8,118 nucleotides of DNA from SYAC01 sp046048055 (GTDB taxonomy: Bacteria; Planctomycetota; Phycisphaerae; Phycisphaerales; SM1A02): positions 1 to 8,118 of the forward strand of contig JBJOGW010000033.1 of the NCBI GenBank assembly GCA_046048055.1, in the 5' to 3' direction. Numbering within the stretch: position 1 is the first letter of the stretch; the number at the start of each line of letters is the position of its first letter. Both the position numbers and the translations under genes were made by a program. The notes under the pieces were generated by a model. It searched no databases. It saw nothing but the letters and a program-made list of their open reading frames with translations, and was not told the DNA's origin. Shown here one piece after another: positions 6,468 through 8,118 of the stretch.

Positions 6468-6484
6468 AACGACCTCGTGTCGTA
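6468..6484 (+). promoter_or_regulatory. BlaI-type operator 2
   Basis: This second dyad, AACGAC N5 GTCGTA, differs from operator 1 at only one arm position. The octamer GTCGTACC occurs in both operators (6457-6464 and 6479-6486). The centres, at about 6454 and 6476, are 22 bases apart, about two helical turns, so two repressor dimers would sit on the same DNA face. This copy overlaps the expected transcription start. Confidence 0.68.
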
Positions 6485-6516
6485 CCGCGGCCGTCCCGGT
6501 CGCCCGAGATCCCTCC

Positions 6517-6891
6517 ATGTCCGCATCTCCGCTGGCCAACGCCGAACTCTCCGTCATGGAACTGCTCTGGGACCGCGGCGGCCTCAGCGCCCGGCAGATC
6601 CAGGACCGGCTCTACGGCGAGTCGGACCGGTCCCAGCACGGCACCGTGCAGCGGTTGCTGCAGCGCCTCGAGGACAAGGACTTCGTGCGGCGCGAGAGAG
6701 GCGGGCCGGCTGCCGTCTTCGCCGCCCGGGTTTCCCGCGAGGAGTACGCGGGCTCGCAACTCGAGTCGCTCGTCGACCGGCTGACGGGCGGATCGATCGC
6801 GCCGCTGCTTTCGCACTTGATCGGCCGGAAGCGCCTGAGTCGCGCCGAGCTCCGACGCCTTCGTGAGATCCTCGGCGGGAGCGCGTCGTGA
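6517..6891 (+). CDS. BlaI/MecI/CopY-family transcriptional repressor
   Basis: This 124-residue protein is a penicillinase-repressor-type regulator of typical length. The N-terminal winged helix contains LSVMELLWDRGGLSARQI (11-28) and the recognition helix HGTVQRLLQRLEDKDFV (41-57), followed by the wing around RRERGGPAAVF (58-68). The C-terminal helices (about 75-120) serve dimerisation and, in the family, carry the site cut when the partner protease is activated. I cannot place that site here. It likely represses its own operon through the two dyads upstream. A beta-lactam trigger should not be assumed, since most BlaI/M56 pairs outside Firmicutes have unknown signals and no beta-lactamase gene is visible here. 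The stop overlaps the GTG start of the M56 gene (GTGA). The ribosome site before the ATG is weak. Confidence 0.92.
   Translation: MSASPLANAELSVMELLWDRGGLSARQIQDRLYGESDRSQHGTVQRLLQRLEDKDFVRRERGGPAAVFAARVSREEYAGSQLESLVDRLTGGSIAPLLSHLIGRKRLSRAELRRLREILGGSAS
6877..6881 (+). promoter_or_regulatory. Shine-Dalgarno site of the M56 gene
   Basis: GGGAG lies six bases before the GTG at 6888, inside the end of the repressor gene. It supports GTG as the start and translation coupled to the repressor. Confidence 0.6.
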
Positions 6892-8118
6892 GCGCGCTGT
6901 TCCTCGAGTACGCGCTCGGAAACACGCTGCTGGCCATTCCCCTGGCATTTCTGGCCTGGATGCTCGGCCGGCGGCGGCGGTACCCGTCGCTCGCGCACGT
7001 CGCGTGGGTGCTCGTCATGGTCCGGCTCGTCCTGCCGCCGATCGCGGCGCTGCCGTGGCTCTCCGTCAGCATTCCCCTGCCGCGGCCGACGGCTTTCCCT
7101 GCGGTCGGCCAGCACGAGCGGGAAGGGCGGATCGCGCCAGCGGAGCAACGGGGCGACTCGACGTGCGCGATATCGCCGCTTGCCCAGATCACCGATATGC
7201 CCGATCAGCAGGGCCGATCGTCACTGCCGCCATCGGTGCCGGCTTCGAACGCTGGCGGGGAAGCGGCGGCGGATGGCGGCCGGCAAGCCGCGGCCGGGAG
7301 ACAGGGAGAATCGCCGCCCGCCGTCGTCCAACCCCCCGCTGCCGCAGCCCTCGAGGCGCGCCCCAGCCCCGGTACCCCGATCGATCCCTGGCTGCTCGCC
7401 GGTGCGATCTGGCTTGCCGGCACGGTGCTCATCATCGCGATCTCCCTCACGCGTATCGCGCGCTTCCGCCGTGGCGTGCTGATGCAGTGCATGCCTGCGG
7501 GACCGGCGGCCCTGTGTCTCGCCCGATCCGTGGCCGACGAGCTCGGCATCCGGCGCACGTTCACCGTCCTCACGACCCGTGCTGATGCCGTTCCGTTCGT
7601 GTGGAGCGGCCTCCGGGGACCAGTGATCGTGATCCCTGGGACCCTGCTCGCCGACGCCAACGCCGCACGCCTCCGCCTGATCCTGATGCACGAGCTTGCG
7701 CACATCCGCCGTCGCGACCATCTGGTGCGCTGGCTTGACTGGGCGGTCGTGGCGTGGCTCTGGTGGAATCCGCTCGCGTGGATCGCGCGGCGCGGACTCA
7801 GGTCGTCCGAAGAGCTTGCGTGCGATGCGCTCGTCATGGGCACATGTGGGGCTTCGCCCCGTGAGTACGGCGCCTGCCTCGTGGCGGCGGCGGAGTCGTT
7901 GGCAGGATCGGCGTTCCGCACGCCGGACCAGGCATGCACCATGGGCGATGGCGGATCGCTCGAGCAAAGGATTGCGGTCATCATGTCAGGATCACTGAGG
8001 CGCCGTCCCCCCCTCCCGCTTCGTCTGGTCACCACCGGACTCGCCTCGGCATGCCTGCTTTCCGGCGTCGTGACCGGAGCGGTCGCCCAGTCACCGCCAG
8101 ACGGTGCGGTGAGGGGAC
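6888..8118 (+). CDS. M56 (BlaR1-type) membrane metallopeptidase, 3'-truncated by the window
   Basis: The frame is open from the GTG at 6888 to the window edge, giving 410 residues without a stop. It is a multi-pass membrane protein with segments at about 8-26, 36-55 and 168-188, a hydrophobic stretch at 283-299 and a last helix at about 380-396. The zinc-protease motif HELAH is at 268-272 (His268, Glu269, His272). The downstream S-E-E-L-A-C-D motif (307-313) should supply the third zinc ligand. Between the second and third helices is a Pro/Ala/Gln-rich linker of roughly 100 residues (63-166). In BlaR1-type proteins the protease faces the cytoplasm and inactivates the repressor, directly or indirectly, when an external sensor domain is triggered. 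The sensor would follow the last helix and is cut off here, so the signal cannot be inferred. The four-base overlap with the repressor gene confirms the pairing. Confidence 0.93.
   Translation, partial: MSALFLEYALGNTLLAIPLAFLAWMLGRRRRYPSLAHVAWVLVMVRLVLPPIAALPWLSVSIPLPRPTAFPAVGQHEREGRIAPAEQRGDSTCAISPLAQITDMPDQQGRSSLPPSVPASNAGGEAAADGGRQAAAGRQGESPPAVVQPPAAAALEARPSPGTPIDPWLLAGAIWLAGTVLIIAISLTRIARFRRGVLMQCMPAGPAALCLARSVADELGIRRTFTVLTTRADAVPFVWSGLRGPVIVIPGTLLADANAARLRLILMHELAHIRRRDHLVRWLDWAVVAWLWWNPLAWIARRGLRSSEELACDALVMGTCGASPREYGACLVAAAESLAGSAFRTPDQACTMGDGGSLEQRIAVIMSGSLRRRPPLPLRLVTTGLASACLLSGVVTGAVAQSPPDGAVRG

Noticed and set aside
5891..6784. A 297-codon plus-strand frame spanning the membrane protein, the operator region and BlaI
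   Set aside because: It reads the two genes in the wrong frame and is Arg/Pro-rich. The real frames have family motifs or membrane helices and ribosome sites.
7205..8035. Minus-strand open frames across the M56 gene
   Set aside because: The plus-strand M56 frame is continuous to the window edge and carries HELAH and the third-ligand motif. The antisense frames have no recognisable content.
6517..8118. Calling the BlaI/M56 pair a beta-lactam resistance system
   Set aside because: No beta-lactamase or penicillin-binding protein is visible and the sensor domain lies beyond the window. BlaI/M56 pairs are widespread with unknown signals.

Overview
This is a GC-rich bacterial window with nine protein-coding genes packed almost end to end. 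There are no RNA genes, insertion sequences, CRISPR arrays or integrase remnants. The gene mix suggests Planctomycetota or a related high-GC, gene-rich lineage: a deoxyhypusine-synthase-family protein in a bacterium, a BlaI/M56 pair, a DUF2867-type SDR, several GTG starts and mostly weak Shine-Dalgarno sites. This is inference from gene content, not a phylogenetic result.

Region 1 (1-1366, plus strand). A dienelactone-hydrolase-like alpha/beta hydrolase overlaps a type I phosphoribosyltransferase by an ATGA junction. In other bacteria the same two domains are often neighbours or fused, so they probably act in one uncharacterised process.

Region 2 (1367-5241, minus strand). In transcription order this run holds an SDR oxidoreductase with a C-terminal DUF2867 domain (3742-5241), a 164-bp gap with weak promoter-like elements, a deoxyhypusine synthase/homospermidine synthase-family enzyme (2528-3577), and a C45/acyl-CoA:6-APA acyltransferase-like Ntn-hydrolase (1367-2488). 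The last two are 39 bp apart and in the same reading frame. The C45 stop codon abuts the phosphoribosyltransferase stop codon with no base between them (TGATCA).

Region 3 (5353-6404, plus strand). A YtrA-type GntR repressor, diverging from the SDR gene, is followed by a four-helix membrane protein. The regulator has a promoter-like region with small palindromes and probably no leader. No ABC ATPase, the usual partner of YtrA regulators, is present here.

Region 4 (6405-8118, plus strand). A BlaI/MecI-type repressor overlaps by GTGA an M56 (BlaR1-type) membrane metallopeptidase that runs off the window. Their promoter carries two inverted-repeat operators whose centres are 22 bp apart, the first lying exactly between the -35 and -10 boxes. 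This is the best-supported regulatory circuit in the window: an autoregulated repressor and its membrane protease antirepressor.

Most of the window belongs to known families. The parts most worth following are the deoxyhypusine-synthase-like/C45 hydrolase pair, whose substrates cannot be read from sequence, and the BlaI operator layout.
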